Shown here: positions 26,232 to 34,773 of the stretch, in pieces
Layout of the letters: every line of letters begins with the position of its first letter
Position numbering within the stretch: position 1 is the stretch's first letter
From: Neofamilia massiliensis
GTDB taxonomy: Bacteria; Bacillota; Clostridia; Tissierellales; Peptoniphilaceae
Assembly (NCBI RefSeq): GCF_001299475.1
Contig: NZ_CYUJ01000003.1
Location: forward strand, 314,409-378,408
DNA length: 64,000 nt
Direction: 5' to 3'
Notes under the pieces: model-generated
Seen by the model: the letters and a program-made list of their open reading frames with translations, nothing else
What the model was told of the DNA's origin: nothing
The model's database searches: none
Translations under genes and position numbers: made by a program

Positions 26232-27278
26232 TTAATTTGCATTTGTAACTTCAGTCCAAATTTTATCGTAGGTTGATAAAATTGACGAATCGTTTTTATA
26301 AATTTCTCCATTTGCTAGGTCAGCTTCATCTGGATAGGCAACCTTGGAGTTTTTAATTTCATCTGGCAGTAAGTCTACAGCTTCGTCAATTGGAGATGAA
26401 AAACCCACAGAGTATTCAGCATTTAAAGCTGCATTTTCTGGCCTGCACATAAAGTCAATAAATTTTAAGGCAGCCTCGTAGTTTTGGCAGCCCTTTGGAA
26501 TAACCATGGCATCATACCAAATGTTTGGTCCTTCCTTTGGCAGTACATATTTTAAATCTGAATTTTGCTCTATCATCATTAGGGCATCACCTGAATACAT
26601 AAAGCCAATATGACCGTCTCCTGAAACTAAGGTATCTCTCCCTTCGTCAGCTTGGTAGGCAAGAACGTGAGGCTTTTGTTTTAAAAGTAAGTTTTTTGCT
26701 TCTTCTAATTGGCCCAGGTCTGTTGAGTTCATTGAATAGCCTAGGGCTTTTAAGGCTACGGCTATTGAATCTCTCGATGAGTTGTACATAACGATTTTTC
26801 CGTCATACTTTTCGTTAAAAAGATCCATCCAAGAATCAATTGGATCTGTAATTTCATTTGAGTTATAAATTATTCCTCCTGTTCCCCAAAAATATGGAAC
26901 AGAGTATTTATTTTCTGGATCAAAGGCTGGATTTTTTAAAGATGCATTTACTTTTTCAAAGTTAGGAACCTTCGTTAAATCTATTTCCTCTAACATATCT
27001 TCTTGAATCATTCTCTCAATCATATAGTCAGATGGAACTAGAATGTCATAAGAGTCGATGCCTTGTTTTACTTTTATATACATGTCTTCATTTGATGAGA
27101 AGGTGTCATAAACGACCTTAATTCCAGTTTCTTCTTCAAATTTTCCAAGGAGGCTTTCATCTATATAGTCTCCCCAGTTGTAAACATTTAATATTTCCTT
27201 GCCGTCATCACTGCCACAGCCTGTTAATAAAATTAGGCAAAGGGCTAAAATTCCTAGTAGTTTTTTATTCATTTTCAT
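26232..27278 (-). CDS. potD: Spermidine/putrescine-binding lipoprotein
   Basis: A 348-residue extracellular binding protein with lipobox LLTGC at residues 18-22. The mature part begins DDGKEILNVYNWGDYIDESLL, which is the PotD/PotF hallmark, and includes YDILVPSDYMIERM and NIWYDAMVIPKGCQN. It delivers polyamines to the PotBC channel. The gene is last in the operon and overlaps potC by 14 bases. Confidence 0.95.
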   Translation of the reverse strand: MKMNKKLLGILALCLILLTGCGSDDGKEILNVYNWGDYIDESLLGKFEEETGIKVVYDTFSSNEDMYIKVKQGIDSYDILVPSDYMIERMIQEDMLEEIDLTKVPNFEKVNASLKNPAFDPENKYSVPYFWGTGGIIYNSNEITDPIDSWMDLFNEKYDGKIVMYNSSRDSIAVALKALGYSMNSTDLGQLEEAKNLLLKQKPHVLAYQADEGRDTLVSGDGHIGFMYSGDALMMIEQNSDLKYVLPKEGPNIWYDAMVIPKGCQNYEAALKFIDFMCRPENAALNAEYSVGFSSPIDEAVDLLPDEIKNSKVAYPDEADLANGEIYKNDSSILSTYDKIWTEVTNAN

Positions 27279-28044
27279 TTTCTCCTTGACTTGATTTGTT
27301 AATTATTAAAACTAATAAAAGCATGGCCCCAAACATTAGTGTTGAAAGGGCGTTTATAGATGGGTTCACTCCCTTTTTGGCCATAGAATAAATTAATATT
27401 GATAGGTTAGAATAACCATGGCCTGTATTGAAATAGGAAATTATAAAGTCGTCAATGGAAAGAGTAAAGGCCATTAGAGCTCCTGTTATAATTCCCGTTT
27501 TTATTTGTGGCACAATTACATGGACTGCAGAATAAAATGGAGTTGCGCCTAGGTCCATCGATGCATCAATTAGGTTTTTGTCTAACTGGTTTAGTTTTGG
27601 AAGCACATTTAATATTACATAGGGAACTGAAAAGACCACATGAGATATTAACATAGTTGAAAAGCCAAACTTTACGCTAAAAAACTTAAATAACGACATC
27701 ATTGCAACTGCTGTAACTATATCTGGATTTATTACCGGTATATAGTTTAAATTTAAAATTAAATCCTTAGATCTGCCTCTCAACTGATAAATTCCTATGG
27801 CAGAAATTGTGCCGAGAATTGTGGAAATTATAGTTGATAAAAGCGCAACTACCAAGGTGTTTGAAAGAGCTGTCATTATTGCCCTGTCTGTAAATAATTT
27901 CTTGTACCAAATTAGGCTAAAGGAATCAAAAGAGCCTCTTAGTCTTGATGAATTAAAAGAAAAAACTATTAGGACAAGAATTGGTAAATATAAAAATAAA
28001 TAAACTAGAAAAAGATAAAACTTATTTTTAAAATCCTTTACCAT
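27265..28044 (-). CDS. potC: Spermidine/putrescine ABC permease PotC
   Basis: A 259-residue inner-membrane permease with six helices and the cytoplasmic EAA-like loop NLIDASMDLGATPFYSAVHVIVPQIKTGI that contacts the ATPase. It pairs with PotB, and the two genes overlap by 7 bases. A Y-F-N-S-S-R motif (FSFNSSRL) near the first helix is typical of PotC. Confidence 0.94.
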   Translation of the reverse strand: MVKDFKNKFYLFLVYLFLYLPILVLIVFSFNSSRLRGSFDSFSLIWYKKLFTDRAIMTALSNTLVVALLSTIISTILGTISAIGIYQLRGRSKDLILNLNYIPVINPDIVTAVAMMSLFKFFSVKFGFSTMLISHVVFSVPYVILNVLPKLNQLDKNLIDASMDLGATPFYSAVHVIVPQIKTGIITGALMAFTLSIDDFIISYFNTGHGYSNLSILIYSMAKKGVNPSINALSTLMFGAMLLLVLIINKSSQGENENE

Positions 28045-28868
28045 AAGCCTCCCTCACTTTCCCTGTCAATATTAAGCTTTGATGAAACAATAATCCAAAT
28101 AAACATTAAGAAAACTAGGATCATTGAAATTGCAGATCCAAAATGCCAGTCTCCTGTAAATCTAAATTGTTGTTCAATTACATTTCCTATAAGCATGGCC
28201 TTGTTGCCACCAAGAAGTGACGAAATTACAAAGGTAGACAGGGCTGGAATAAAGACCATAATAACCCCTGAACTAACTCCAGCTAATGAAAGTGGGAAAA
28301 TTACTTTTGTAAAAACTTCCCTTTCGCTGGCTCCTAAGTCTCTGGCAGCTTCAACTAGGCTTTCGTCCATTTTATTTAAAACTGTATAAATTGGCAAAAC
28401 CATATAAGGCAAAAAGTTATAAACCATGCCTAAAAGTATCGCCTTGTTGTTATAAATTATATCAAAAGGTCCAAGGCCAATTAGACCAAAAAATTTATTT
28501 ATAAGGCCATTGCTGCCAAGTAAGCTAAGCCAGGCATAGGTCCTTAGTAAAAAGTTCATCCACATTGGAATTACAAAAAGTAAAATCAAAATATTTTGTA
28601 GCTTTTCCTTTTGCCTAGAAATTATAAAGGCTGCTGGATAACCTATAATAAAACAAAGAACAGTTGACACTGCTGCTAGGACCAAGGAATTTTTTAAAAT
28701 AGACAAATAAGTCTTTTCAAAAAACCTTACAAAGTTATCCAGAGAAAAACTAAAGGTTGATATATTCATCATGTCCCCTTGGCTAAAGGCCATTAAAGTA
28801 ATTAAAGCTAAGGGCATGACTACAAAAATTAAAAGCCAAAAGAAATAGGGTATAGAGTATTTTTTCAT
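28038..28868 (-). CDS. potB: Spermidine/putrescine ABC permease PotB
   Basis: A 276-residue permease with six membrane helices and the EAA loop [29 protein letters not shown] about residues 165-195. It forms the translocation channel with PotC. It overlaps potA by 4 bases. Confidence 0.94.
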   Translation of the reverse strand: MKKYSIPYFFWLLIFVVMPLALITLMAFSQGDMMNISTFSFSLDNFVRFFEKTYLSILKNSLVLAAVSTVLCFIIGYPAAFIISRQKEKLQNILILLFVIPMWMNFLLRTYAWLSLLGSNGLINKFFGLIGLGPFDIIYNNKAILLGMVYNFLPYMVLPIYTVLNKMDESLVEAARDLGASEREVFTKVIFPLSLAGVSSGVIMVFIPALSTFVISSLLGGNKAMLIGNVIEQQFRFTGDWHFGSAISMILVFLMFIWIIVSSKLNIDRESEGGLW

Positions 28869-29908
28869 GCCATCTTCCTCATTATGTGAATATTTTCTGG
28901 AATAACATTGATGCCAACTAATTCGTCAACTTCCTTGGCTATGGTAGACTGAGCCAACCAAGAAAAGTCTTCTCCTCTAATTACCATTTCATAGTGGACT
29001 CCCTTAAAGACAAGAGACTCAACAACTCCTTGAAGTTTGCCCTCTTCTGGCCTGACAATTTCAACGTCTTCTGGTCTAATGACAACATCAACTTCTTGGT
29101 CCTTGTCAAAGCCCTTGTCAACGCAAGGAAAAATTTTCCCAAACATTTCTAAGACAAAATCTTCTTTCATTATTCCTGAATCAATATTTGATTCTCCAAT
29201 AAAGTCTGCAACAAAGGCATTTTTTGGTTCGTTATAAATATCAATAGGACTGCCAATTTGTTGGATAATTCCTTCATTTAAAACTACAATTGTGTCAGAC
29301 ATAGAAAGGGCTTCTTCTTGGTCGTGGGTTACATAGACAAAGGTAATGCCAACTGACTGTTGAATTTCCTTTAGCTCAACTTGCATTTCCTTTCTAAGTT
29401 TTAAATCTAAGGCTCCTAGAGGCTCATCTAAAAGTAAAACCTTGGGCCTGTTAACTAAGGCTCTGGCAATTGCAATTCTCTGTTGCTGGCCACCTGATAG
29501 GGATGAAATATTTCTGTTTTCATAGCCAGCTAGGCCTACTAGCCTTAAAACTTCCCTGCGCCTTTCTTCAATTTCCTTAGGCGGAACCTTTTTTAATTTT
29601 AAACCAAAGTCAATGTTGCCTCCTACTGTTAGGTGAGGAAAGAGGGCGTACTTTTGGAAGACTGTATTAATCTCTCTCTTATAAGGAGCTAGGTTATTTA
29701 TGTTTTGACCGTCAAAAAATACTTGGCCTTCGTCTGCGTTTTCAAAGCCTCCAATAATTCTAAGAGTTGTAGTCTTTCCACAACCTGAAGGACCTAAAAG
29801 AGTCAAAAATTCATTTTCATATATTTTTAAATTTAATTTGTCTAGGATTTTGTTGTCTCCATAGGACTTTGAAATATTTTTTAAATCGATTATAACTTTC
29901 TTTTCCAT
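28865..29908 (-). CDS. potA: Spermidine/putrescine ABC ATPase
   Basis: A 347-residue ATPase with Walker [10 protein letters not shown], signature [13 protein letters not shown], Walker [12 protein letters not shown] and switch VTHDQEEA, followed by a C-terminal TOBE-like regulatory domain (about 245-347, [11 protein letters not shown]). It powers PotBC. It starts 9 bases after the regulator gene. Confidence 0.96.
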   Translation of the reverse strand: MEKKVIIDLKNISKSYGDNKILDKLNLKIYENEFLTLLGPSGCGKTTTLRIIGGFENADEGQVFFDGQNINNLAPYKREINTVFQKYALFPHLTVGGNIDFGLKLKKVPPKEIEERRREVLRLVGLAGYENRNISSLSGGQQQRIAIARALVNRPKVLLLDEPLGALDLKLRKEMQVELKEIQQSVGITFVYVTHDQEEALSMSDTIVVLNEGIIQQIGSPIDIYNEPKNAFVADFIGESNIDSGIMKEDFVLEMFGKIFPCVDKGFDKDQEVDVVIRPEDVEIVRPEEGKLQGVVESLVFKGVHYEMVIRGEDFSWLAQSTIAKEVDELVGINVIPENIHIMRKMA

Positions 29909-29917
29909 ACTAACTCC

Positions 29918-30454
29918 TTAAAAATTTGGTGGGCTAGATATCCAAATTATTTTTGCCTTTCTTTTTCCTGGGTTTTCTAGCCTGTGGTTTTTATCTGCAG
30001 AGAAATAAAAACTTTGGCCTGTCTTTATATTAAATACTTGGTCGCCATAAACTAAATCAATTTGGCCTTCAAGAACATAACCAAACTCTTCTCCTTCAAA
30101 GGGATCTAGGTCCAAGGACCTTCCTCCACCCTTTATTTCCATTAAAGTTGGTTCCATGTGATTTTTTTGTGAGTTTGGCACTAGCCAATTTATAATATAT
30201 TTATTTTCTTCATCAATGTATTCTGAAAATTCTTCTTCTGCAAAGACAATTTTTTCTTCCTTTTCAGAAAAAAACTTAGCTGGACTAACTCCTAAGCCGT
30301 CAAGTATATCTATAAAAGATGTTATTGACGGAGAGGCCAGGTTGTTTTCAACTTGAGAAATAAATCCCTTAGTAAGTTCACACCTTTGGGCCAACTCTTC
30401 TTGAGTAAGGCCTTGGGCTAGTCGAATGTCTTTTATTTTTTCGCCAAAATTCAT
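29918..30454 (-). CDS. XRE-cupin transcriptional regulator of polyamine uptake
   Basis: A 178-residue regulator: N-terminal helix-turn-helix (residues about 5-60, IRLAQGLTQEELAQRCELTKGFISQVEN) and a C-terminal cupin domain (about 105-175, containing EEFGYVLEGQIDLVYGD). This is the PuuR-like layout often seen as first gene of pot operons, where polyamines probably relieve repression. It is transcribed with potABCD from the promoter at 30499-30526. Confidence 0.9.
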   Translation of the reverse strand: MNFGEKIKDIRLAQGLTQEELAQRCELTKGFISQVENNLASPSITSFIDILDGLGVSPAKFFSEKEEKIVFAEEEFSEYIDEENKYIINWLVPNSQKNHMEPTLMEIKGGGRSLDLDPFEGEEFGYVLEGQIDLVYGDQVFNIKTGQSFYFSADKNHRLENPGKRKAKIIWISSPPNF

Positions 30455-30498
30455 TTAAGACCATCCTTATTAAGTATTTTGTTTATTATTACTAAACC

Positions 30499-30526
30499 AT
30501 TTTAGCAAATAGATTTTCAAAGTCAA
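30499..30526 (-). promoter_or_regulatory. Sigma-A promoter of the pot operon
   Basis: Minus strand TTGACT, 16 bases, TAAAAT, about 45 bases before the regulator ATG. The regulator presumably acts near here; no clear palindrome was recognised. Confidence 0.6.
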
Positions 30527-30554
30527 TAGGGATTTTAAATTTTACAAAAAAATA

Positions 30555-30583
30555 ACCTTTCCTTGGTGGATCCAAAGAAAGGT
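30555..30583 (-). terminator. Intrinsic terminator after the 530-residue gene
   Basis: Minus-strand stem ACCTTTCTTTGG / CCAAGGAAAGGT (one G-T pair), short loop, then TATTTTTTT. Confidence 0.85.
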
Positions 30584-30595
30584 ATGATTTTATTT

Positions 30596-32188
30596 TTATC
30601 TAAAGTCAGCAAGGTTAATGACCTTGGCTTTTTTTTGTTTCTTTTCTTCTTGGCCTTGAAGAAATTTTCCTAATTCATTGTAGTCGTAAAAAATTTCTCC
30701 TTGGTGGTCTCTTTCTCTAATTATATCTAAGGCCTGTAAAAGTTTTAAAATTTCTACTTCTTTTTTATCTAGACCAAAATCAAAAAAGTTATTGGTCCTT
30801 AGGGCTTCCATGGTCTTAGTAAAAGTTTCTTCGCCAGTTTTTTCTGCTTTGGCCAAATAATAAGTAAAGGTCTCCTTCCTAAAGATACCTTTAATAATAT
30901 TTGCAAGTCTAATAACTGGGTCAGAGTCTAAAAAGAAATTTAGCCTATCAGTTGGAAAAACTTGGCCCTCATCTATAAAAACTAAGTTGTTGGCTAAAAG
31001 AATTGCAAAAGATAGATCGACTAAGATCTTAGTTTTTTCAAAATCTTTGTCTTCAGAAGACTTGTAGTCTGGAATAAATTCTTCTAAAAATGACCTTATA
31101 GACTTTAATTTTATCTTATTAGTTACAGTTAGGTCTAGGTTTGCGTCTCTAGCTAGGCAGTCTATAAAGTAGCTTAGCTTTACAAATTCATTTAAGTCGT
31201 CAGAGTTTTTCATAACTTCCTTACCTACAAAGTCTATGGTTTCTTGGTCAGTTAGAGGATGATTTTTTAGAATTTCTTTTCTTAGAGAAAGTATATTTTC
31301 CTCAGCCTGTAAAATATATTTTTTCCCTAGAACTTCATGGCCTAGGTCTTGGCTAACTGATTCCATTAGGTACTTGCAAATTTCTATAAAACTTTCTAGG
31401 TCTCCATCGACAACAAAATTTCCAACCTGACATTGACCTTTTATATAGTCATAATAGTTTAGTTGATAAAGGTCTAAATCTTCAGGCGAAATAATTAAAT
31501 ACTTGGTAAGGCCGTTAAGATGATTGTAAAAATTAAGCACTTCTGCCTCATCAAAGTTATCTAAAAGTTCTCCTCCATATTCATTCATTAAGTCATCAAT
31601 GCTTGCTAAATAACCTTTAAGCATCCTGCCTACAAGAATTCTGTCTACAAAAATATGGCTGGCATTAGTATCATCGTAATTAATTAAAATATCATAAATG
31701 CTATCAGCTTCTTCGTCATCTAGGCTGACAAAGGTCTTAGCCATATAAAATTCTCCCTCTTGGTAAAAGGTCATTGCATAAAAGACCTGGCCTTCAGGAA
31801 AAGTTACTCCTTCTTCTTTTCTAAACTCGGTAATTTTTCCTGACTGAATTCTCTCCACTCTTACAGAGTCATCAGTCTGAGAAATTAATTTAAAAAATTC
31901 AAAATTCACAGACAAAAAACTAGTTTTTTCAATATAGTCATAGACAAAATTCCTGTCTTCATCTTCAATATAAACTAGACTTTGGACTAAATAGTCTTTG
32001 GCAACTGCAAAATGGAAAAGGGTCATTTGCTCTTTGGAAATTTGTTTTAATTTATTTTTAGAAAAACCTAGGCTATTTGCAATAATATTATTTAAATTAT
32101 CTTCCTCGCTTCTAACAAAGTTTTCAAAATCTTTAAAGCTAATTATTTTTGAAATTTCTTCTTTCTTTATAATTTTTATAGTAGTCAC
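30596..32188 (-). CDS. Acidic cytoplasmic protein of unknown function
   Basis: I do not recognise this 530-residue protein. It has no signal peptide or membrane helix, is rich in Asp, Glu, Leu and Phe, and is predicted largely helical. Residues 100-190 look more beta-like (VFYAMTFYQEGEFYMAKTF). The tail is a lysine-rich linker ending in KVINLADFR, a short motif seen at the ends of SEC-C-like and other proteins, but no zinc cysteines are present. The only frame-opening start is GTG 32188, which is part of a GAGGTG ribosome-site-like sequence; an ATA 12 bases on is placed better. It stands alone between promoter 32202-32229 and a terminator. Confidence 0.8.
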   Translation of the reverse strand: MTTIKIIKKEEISKIISFKDFENFVRSEEDNLNNIIANSLGFSKNKLKQISKEQMTLFHFAVAKDYLVQSLVYIEDEDRNFVYDYIEKTSFLSVNFEFFKLISQTDDSVRVERIQSGKITEFRKEEGVTFPEGQVFYAMTFYQEGEFYMAKTFVSLDDEEADSIYDILINYDDTNASHIFVDRILVGRMLKGYLASIDDLMNEYGGELLDNFDEAEVLNFYNHLNGLTKYLIISPEDLDLYQLNYYDYIKGQCQVGNFVVDGDLESFIEICKYLMESVSQDLGHEVLGKKYILQAEENILSLRKEILKNHPLTDQETIDFVGKEVMKNSDDLNEFVKLSYFIDCLARDANLDLTVTNKIKLKSIRSFLEEFIPDYKSSEDKDFEKTKILVDLSFAILLANNLVFIDEGQVFPTDRLNFFLDSDPVIRLANIIKGIFRKETFTYYLAKAEKTGEETFTKTMEALRTNNFFDFGLDKKEVEILKLLQALDIIRERDHQGEIFYDYNELGKFLQGQEEKKQKKAKVINLADFR

Positions 32189-32201
32189 CTCTTTTATTAC
32201 A

Positions 32202-32229
32202 AGTATATATTATAATTAAAATATAGCAA
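32202..32229 (-). promoter_or_regulatory. Sigma-A promoter of the 530-residue gene
   Basis: Minus strand TTGCTA, 16 bases, TATACT, very close to the GAGGTG at the gene start. Confidence 0.5.
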
Positions 32230-32263
32230 GAATAAAACTTTAATTTAATATGGCTAATAAAAC

Positions 32264-32288
32264 GTTAACATTTTATTTTTTAGGGTAT
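32264..32288 (+). promoter_or_regulatory. Sigma-B-like promoter of hpf
   Basis: GTTAAC, 13 bases, GGGTAT: the -10 equals the Bacillus sigma-B consensus and the -35 is close to GTTTAA. It would give a leader of about 38 bases to the hpf ATG. In Bacillus the orthologous yvyD is under sigma-B and sigma-H, which supports but does not prove the reading. Confidence 0.4.
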
Positions 32289-32333
32289 GAATGAGATAAG
32301 AATAAAATAGGTTAAAAACCTAGGAGGTATATT

Positions 32334-32870
32334 ATGAAATTTAATTATACAGGTAGAAATTTACAAGTAAGTGACGACATGAGAGACCAAACTGAAAAGA
32401 CTCTAGGAAAATTAGACAAGTACTTTGACACAGATGTAAATTGTAATGTAGTCTTCTCTCACTTTAAAGACAACCTTATTGTAGAAGCGACAATTAACCT
32501 ACCAGGTGCCTTTATTCGTGCAGAAGAAACTGACAGGGATATTAGAACAGCCTTAGACAGAGTTAGCGAAGTCCTAACTAGACAAATAGTTAAACACAAG
32601 GCAAAATTACAAAAGAAATTCCGTGGCAAGGATACAATTAGAATAGAAAACATTCCTGACCTAGGTCCAGTAGAAGAAGACCACAGCGAAGAAAAAATTG
32701 TAAAAACTAAGACCTACGACCTAAGACCAATGATGGAAGAAGAAGCCATCTTACAAATGGAATTAGTTGGCCACAACTTCTACGTCTTTAACAACGCAGA
32801 AACCAACCAAGTTAACGTACTTTATAAGAGAAATAAAGGCGGCTATGGAATCTTGGTTCCAAAAAACTAA
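32334..32870 (+). CDS. hpf: Ribosome hibernation promoting factor, long form
   Basis: A 178-residue long HPF that dimerises 70S ribosomes into 100S particles in stationary phase. The N-terminal domain (1-about 100: MKFNYTGRNLQVSDDMRDQTEKTL, ATINLPGAFIRAEE) binds the decoding region and the C-terminal domain (about 122-178: RPMMEEEAILQMELVGHNFYVFNNAE, KGGYGIL) dimerises. Preceded by a perfect AGGAGG. It is a single gene followed by a bidirectional terminator. Confidence 0.95.
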   Translation: MKFNYTGRNLQVSDDMRDQTEKTLGKLDKYFDTDVNCNVVFSHFKDNLIVEATINLPGAFIRAEETDRDIRTALDRVSEVLTRQIVKHKAKLQKKFRGKDTIRIENIPDLGPVEEDHSEEKIVKTKTYDLRPMMEEEAILQMELVGHNFYVFNNAETNQVNVLYKRNKGGYGILVPKN

Positions 32871-32906
32871 ATAATTAAGCTAGTAAACTAGCATCTTATA
32901 AAAAAT

Positions 32907-32933
32907 CCCTCTTAAGATTTTATCCTAAGAGGG
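32907..32933. terminator. Bidirectional terminator between hpf and a lipoprotein gene
   Basis: Stem CCCTCTTA / TAAGAGGG with T-rich runs on both sides, placed between two convergent genes. Confidence 0.88.
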
Positions 32934-32940
32934 TTTATTT

Positions 32941-33648
32941 TTAATCTAAAACTTCAATTTTATAAATTTGTCCAAGTCTTGCTGGACTTGAAGTTAATGG
33001 GTCTGTATTTATTAAGTCTCCATCAAAGAAAACTTTCACCGACCTTCCTTCTAGTCCTTCAGTTGTAACTCTGCCGTCTTTACTATAATCCAAGTTTTCT
33101 ATTTCAAGTGATACTGGTTTATCCACTTGGTCCATAAATAAAAATTCTTCAGGATATGATGTGACTTCAACTAAAAGTCTATCATCTTCTGCCCCAATAA
33201 CCTTGGCGGTAAAATTCGCAACCATTTTTGGCGGGCCATTATAGGAGATAGCAATGTCTCTAAAAATAATCCACCTGTCGTCTATCTCTAAACTTATATA
33301 GCCTGAATCTGAAGAAAACTGGTAGTCATAACCTGGGCCAAAGTTTCCCTGATCATTTGCACTTGGGCTTTCATTTGTACTTACAGTTGAAGTAATTTGT
33401 CCATCAGCTGTTCCACATTTGCTCATTGAATTTACATAGCCTGTGTCTATATAGATATGGTCATCTACTTGAACCATTGGAGGCAGAGCTTGCTTTCCAC
33501 TTTGGACTTCTTCTTCACCTTGTACTTCTTCTTCACTTTGAATTTCTTCTTCACTTGCCTTTGAGTTTTCGCTCTGCTCTTGAGACTCTGGATTTTTATT
33601 GCAGGCCAGCAAGAGACAAAAAACTAAGACCAAGGATAATTTTTTCAT
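32941..33648 (-). CDS. Surface lipoprotein with acidic repeat linker
   Basis: A 235-residue lipoprotein with lipobox LLLAC near residue 16. An acidic linker (about 20-50) contains three tandem copies of E-E-E-(I/V)-Q-(S/G). The folded part (about 55-235) contains VDDHIYIDTGYVNSMSKCGTADGQ and a glycine-rich GNFGPGYDYQF segment, a pattern I have seen in hypothetical lipoproteins of other clostridia but cannot name. It is likely anchored on the cell face; no function is assigned. Confidence 0.82.
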   Translation of the reverse strand: MKKLSLVLVFCLLLACNKNPESQEQSENSKASEEEIQSEEEVQGEEEVQSGKQALPPMVQVDDHIYIDTGYVNSMSKCGTADGQITSTVSTNESPSANDQGNFGPGYDYQFSSDSGYISLEIDDRWIIFRDIAISYNGPPKMVANFTAKVIGAEDDRLLVEVTSYPEEFLFMDQVDKPVSLEIENLDYSKDGRVTTEGLEGRSVKVFFDGDLINTDPLTSSPARLGQIYKIEVLD

Positions 33649-33737
33649 AAGATCTCCTCAACTTTCTTTTCTTTATTATAGCATAATGCCTAATTTATTT
33701 CATTTAAAATTAATTTATCCTAGACTGTGTTTTTTTG

Positions 33738-33746
33738 TGATATAAT
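33738..33746 (+). promoter_or_regulatory. Extended -10 promoter
   Basis: TGA-TATAAT, an extended -10 element about 50 bases before the lipoprotein ATG at 33798; no good -35 is present. Confidence 0.5.
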
Positions 33747-33797
33747 AGGTCTAAAGGAAGGAAGCGTTTACGAAAAAATCTATCTAGGAGGGATAGC

Positions 33798-34343
33798 ATG
33801 AAGAAAAAGTATTTAATTTTATTAAGCCTCGTTCTTGCCCTAGCCTGTTTACTAATGGCATGTACAAATGAAAATCAAAGTGCTAAAGAAACTCCTGCAG
33901 AAGAACCTAAGAAAGTAAGTTCCCAATCTGTTCTTCAAAAGGAAATTCAAAAAGCTGAGGAAAATAAGCTTAAATGGAATACAAAAAAGGACTTAAAGGT
34001 TGCAGCAGGAACTAGAGATATTGCTGAAGTTTTAAATGAAATTGCCTATGACAATGTTGTTGCTGTTCCTGAAGATGCCTTAGATTTATTTCCTGAAGCA
34101 AAAAGTATAGGTGATTATAAAAATCCAGATCTTTCTGACCTGACTTATGATGATATAGACCTAATTATTTCTGAATCAACAAAAAATTTCTTAATAGATG
34201 CCATGAATGAATCTGGCAAACAATTTGAAATTCTTCTAGTGGATTTAGAAAACGAAGATAATAGAGATGGAGGTCTTGTGGCTATAGGTAGGATCTTAGG
34301 ACTAGAAGATGTTACTAAAGTCGCCTATAATATTGAAAAGTAA
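33798..34343 (+). CDS. Lipoprotein resembling the N-terminal half of an iron/heme-binding protein
   Basis: A 181-residue lipoprotein with lipobox LLMAC near residue 22. After a Lys/Glu-rich linker, residues about 68-181 resemble the first lobe of ABC-importer binding proteins of the FepB/IsdE fold: AAGTRDIAEVLNEIAYDNVVAVPE, then DYKNPDLSDLTYDDIDLIIS and the start of the backbone helix. The second lobe (about 120 residues) is absent and a terminator follows directly. It may be a truncation or a specialised one-lobe protein. Strong AGGAGG site. Confidence 0.6.
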   Translation: MKKKYLILLSLVLALACLLMACTNENQSAKETPAEEPKKVSSQSVLQKEIQKAEENKLKWNTKKDLKVAAGTRDIAEVLNEIAYDNVVAVPEDALDLFPEAKSIGDYKNPDLSDLTYDDIDLIISESTKNFLIDAMNESGKQFEILLVDLENEDNRDGGLVAIGRILGLEDVTKVAYNIEK

Positions 34344-34370
34344 AATAAAAATGTAAAAATATAAAGATAA

Positions 34371-34399
34371 AAACCAAGCTAAAAAACTTAGCTTGGTTT
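34371..34399. terminator. Bidirectional terminator between lipoprotein gene and mazF
   Basis: Perfect 12-bp stem AAACCAAGCTAA / TTAGCTTGGTTT with a 5-base loop and T/A runs on either side. Confidence 0.92.
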
Positions 34400-34412
34400 T
34401 TTATGTAGGCTC

Positions 34413-34769
34413 TTAATAGGCGTTTTGTAGGGCTAGGGAAATTATTATAGCAGAGTCTATTTGGTCTAAACGTCTTTGGTCAAACTTACCTATTTTGTCT
34501 TTGATTCTCTGTTTGTCTATGGTTCTAATTTGTTCAAGTAGGACTACTGAATCTTTTGGCAGGCCATATTTTTCACTGGCATTTATTTTTACGTGAGTTG
34601 GTAGGTCTACCTTGTTAGTCCTAGATGTTATTGGTGCAATAATTATTGTTGGCGAATATTTATTGCCTACGTTATTTTGGATTACTACTACTGGCCTAAG
34701 TCCACCCTGTTCTGATCCTAAAACTGGACTTAGGTTTGCATAAAAGAGGTCGCCTCTATTTATTATCAT
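34413..34769 (-). CDS. mazF: MazF/PemK family mRNA interferase
   Basis: A 118-residue toxin of the NdoA (EndoA) type: MIINRGDLFYANLSPVLGSEQGGLRPVVVIQN, the IAPITSR strand, and LLEQIRTIDKQRI with the conserved Glu-Gln-Ile-Arg. It cleaves RNA at short specific sites. No MazE antitoxin gene is present upstream; the neighbour is the AcpS-NnrD gene, 4 bases away. In Bacillus this toxin also lies near acpS and alr, so it is a chromosomal resident. Regulation without MazE is unexplained. Confidence 0.92.
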   Translation of the reverse strand: MIINRGDLFYANLSPVLGSEQGGLRPVVVIQNNVGNKYSPTIIIAPITSRTNKVDLPTHVKINASEKYGLPKDSVVLLEQIRTIDKQRIKDKIGKFDQRRLDQIDSAIIISLALQNAY

Positions 34770-34773
34770 AAAA

